Part shown: piece by piece, positions 62,554 through 64,000 of the stretch
Layout: each line of letters starts with the position of its first letter
Numbering within the stretch: the stretch's first letter is position 1
Assembly (NCBI RefSeq): GCF_021026095.1
Contig: NZ_JAJNCU010000001.1
Coordinates: 854,503-918,502, forward strand
Reading direction: 5' to 3'
Origin: Salinicoccus halitifaciens
GTDB lineage: Bacteria > Bacillota > Bacilli > Staphylococcales > Salinicoccaceae
Length of the DNA stretch: 64,000 nt
Translations under genes and position numbers: made by a program
The notes under the pieces: model-generated
What the model saw: only the letters and a program-made list of their open reading frames with translations
Databases searched by the model: none
Told to the model about the DNA's origin: nothing

Positions 62554-62559
62554 TATAAT
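62554..62559 (+). promoter_or_regulatory. gltT promoter -10
   Basis: TGATATAAT contains an extended -10 (TG-A-TATAAT), 94 bp before the gltT start; the -35 is unclear. Confidence 0.5.
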
Positions 62560-62615
62560 AAAATCATATAAAGTTAACCAGCTGCTCAAGTTTAAAGGGG
62601 ATTTGCAAAGTTTTA

Positions 62616-62629
62616 TGAAAGCGTTATTA
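62616..62629 (+). promoter_or_regulatory. cre-like site in gltT leader
   Basis: TGAAAGCGTTATTA differs from the CcpA operator consensus TGWAANCGNTNWCA at one position. It lies downstream of the -10, where CcpA would block elongation. Confidence 0.5.
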
Positions 62630-62652
62630 TTTTGATCCAAGGGGGGAGTAAT

Positions 62653-63945
62653 ATGAAAGTCGGTAATCGTTTAACACTCTATATCGTCATCGGTCTAATC
62701 GCAGGTATCATCATCGGGTCGGTGCTGAACCCGATATCTGACCAGGCATGGGTGCAATGGCTCGATCAGTATGTCTTCAACCTCGTCGGTCAGATTTTCC
62801 TCAGTCTGATTTTCATGGTCGTCGTACCTGTCGTATTCATTTCAATTGTACTGGGGGTCGTCGGTGTCGGGGACCCGAAAAAGCTGGGAAGCCTCGGCAT
62901 CAAGACACTGGCATTTTATCTGGCCACAACTGCAATCGCGATCACCCTCGCGCTTATCATTGCACTCGTGCTGCAGCCGGGTGAAGGTCAGTCGGAACTG
63001 CTCAATTCCTCGGAGGTGGAGGAATACCGTGAAACCGAACTTGAAGGTGATACAGGCGAAGCTGTCGAGCAGACTTTCGACCAGACGATCATCAATATCA
63101 TCCCGGATAATGTGATCGATGCCATGGCGACGGCCAATATGCTTCAGATCATCGCATTCGCTGTCTTCATCGGCATAGGGATCATCGCCGTGGGGGATAA
63201 GGCAAAAGGGTTGATTAGAATATTTGAAGAGGCGAATGAAGTCATCATGTGGATCGTGCTTGCAATCATGAAATACTTCGCAGCGATCGGTGCGTTCGGC
63301 CTTGTGGCGACAGCTTTCGTCCAGGCCGGATTCGGTGCCATCCAGCAGCTCGGCATGTATTTCGTCTGTGTGCTGCTTGCATTGTTCATACATCTGATAT
63401 TCGTTTACGGGGCTGTCATCCAGTTCCTCGGTAAGCGGAGCTTCATCTGGTTCATTAAAGGGTTCCTCCCTGCGATGGGTGTCGCCTTCAGTACATCCTC
63501 ATCCAGTGCAACACTTCCGGTTTCGATGGAGACCGCACAGAATAACCTCGGAGTGAGGAAGAGCATCTCGAGCTTCGTCCAGCCGCTCGGAGCGACGATC
63601 AACATGGATGGCACCGCGATCATGCAGGGTGTTGCGACGGTCTTCATCGCTCAGCTCACGGGAATTGACCTCACCGTCACACAGATGATCACGGTCGTCC
63701 TCATCGCCGTGGTGGCGAGCATCGGTACGGCAGGCGTACCGGGTGTCGGCCTGGTCATGCTTGCGATGGTGCTCACTGCGGTCGGCCTCGACCCTGCAGC
63801 CATCGGCATCATCCTCGGCATCGACCGGCTGCTCGATATGACCCGTACAGCCGTGAACATCACGGGGGATGCTGCAATCTCGGTCGTACTGAATGAACAG
63901 CAGGTGAGAAAAGAGGCGGACGGCAACGCACACCAGGCTGAATGA
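62653..63945 (+). CDS. gltT: Dicarboxylate/glutamate:cation symporter
   Basis: DAACS-family transporter of 430 aa with eight helices and two re-entrant loops. The serine-rich HP1 motif STSSSSATLP and the NMDGTA cation/substrate motif of TM7 are present, as is DRLLDMTRTAVNITGD of TM8. A long acidic loop (about 118-150; LLNSSEVEEYRETELEGDTG) lies between TM3 and TM4. AAGGGGGGAG precedes ATG; a longer reading is rejected. Glutamate, aspartate or C4-dicarboxylates are possible substrates. Confidence 0.93.
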   Translation: MKVGNRLTLYIVIGLIAGIIIGSVLNPISDQAWVQWLDQYVFNLVGQIFLSLIFMVVVPVVFISIVLGVVGVGDPKKLGSLGIKTLAFYLATTAIAITLALIIALVLQPGEGQSELLNSSEVEEYRETELEGDTGEAVEQTFDQTIINIIPDNVIDAMATANMLQIIAFAVFIGIGIIAVGDKAKGLIRIFEEANEVIMWIVLAIMKYFAAIGAFGLVATAFVQAGFGAIQQLGMYFVCVLLALFIHLIFVYGAVIQFLGKRSFIWFIKGFLPAMGVAFSTSSSSATLPVSMETAQNNLGVRKSISSFVQPLGATINMDGTAIMQGVATVFIAQLTGIDLTVTQMITVVLIAVVASIGTAGVPGVGLVMLAMVLTAVGLDPAAIGIILGIDRLLDMTRTAVNITGDAAISVVLNEQQVRKEADGNAHQAE

Positions 63946-63958
63946 TCCAACAAAAAAA

Positions 63959-63982
63959 CGGGGCTGGGACATAAAGCCCTTC
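63959..63982. repeat. Partial copy of a staphylococcal-type intergenic repeat (GGGCTGGGACATAAA)
   Basis: GGGGCTGGGACATAAAGCCC follows gltT at the window edge. I remember closely similar GGCTGGGACATAAA-type elements as common intergenic repeats in staphylococci. The rest lies outside the window, so this is only tentative. Confidence 0.4.
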
Positions 63983-64000
63983 GACAGGTAAAAAAAGCGG

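Noticed and set aside
62214..62560. A protein gene in array B with 17-residue repeats
   Set aside because: The starts lie inside the prsA terminator, there is no ribosome site, and two different frames are open only because the period is a multiple of three. Kept as a low-interest alternative in the findings.

Overview
The window reads as a chromosomal segment of a low-to-mid G+C Gram-positive bacterium of the Staphylococcaceae. Evidence: a T-box leuS, an SAM-I riboswitch metK, the metK/pckA and ytkD/yidD/men neighbourhoods, the block traP-hemE-hemH-cgoX next to ecsAB-hit-ytxH-prsA, the trio comK-IDEAL-lplA, strong AGGAGG ribosome sites and frequent TTG/GTG starts. Two complete osmoprotectant ABC systems, very acidic lipoprotein linkers and a base composition of about half G+C by eye point to a salt-tolerant genus such as Salinicoccus or Jeotgalicoccus. 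The genus is inference. No prophage, transposon, CRISPR or plasmid gene was seen. Layout, left to right. 0-9.9 kb: IsdG-type heme oxygenase, a DUF421 membrane protein, leuS with its T-box leader, ogt, mnmM, a hydrolase without a nucleophile serine, a gamma-carbonic anhydrase, proline dehydrogenase, an FAD protein and a NERD membrane protein. 10-17.7 kb: an acidic lipoprotein, metK with SAM riboswitch, an Ltp-repeat lipoprotein, pckA and opuA. 17.7-25.9 kb: a 51-bp tandem repeat array, ytkD, yidD and the menaquinone genes menFDHBE (minus) with menA (plus). 26-32.6 kb: an acidic lipoprotein, small genes, a PLP enzyme and opuC. 32.6-37.8 kb: a membrane/SNase/double-Excalibur protein, a third acidic lipoprotein with a tiny membrane protein behind it, tRNA-Thr, a MATE pump and an eight-tRNA operon. 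38-48.5 kb: oxidoreductases, dus, DUF1697, a TipA-like MerR, a second SNase protein, an HxlR/glyoxalase divergon, a probable Fur-controlled small RNA, tRNA-Asn and tRNA-Ser, a PQQ sugar-dehydrogenase lipoprotein, an aldo-keto reductase and a GH25 protein. 48.5-57.5 kb: HMG-CoA lyase plus CoA-transferase, MgtC, a tautomerase, comK, IDEAL, lplA and heme genes. 57.6-64 kb: traP, ecsBA, hit, ytxH, prsA, a second 51-bp repeat array and a glutamate/dicarboxylate symporter. Functional themes are compatible-solute uptake, heme and iron handling (hemE, cpfC, cgoX, IsdG, TRAP/HmoB-like protein and the putative iron-responsive RNA), menaquinone synthesis, gluconeogenesis and envelope lipoproteins. The least explained items are the two 51-bp arrays of CCGATTTG/CAAATCGG half-sites, the Fur-boxed RNA at 44.05-44.18 kb, the three-member acidic lipoprotein family, and small proteins of 43 and 51 residues.
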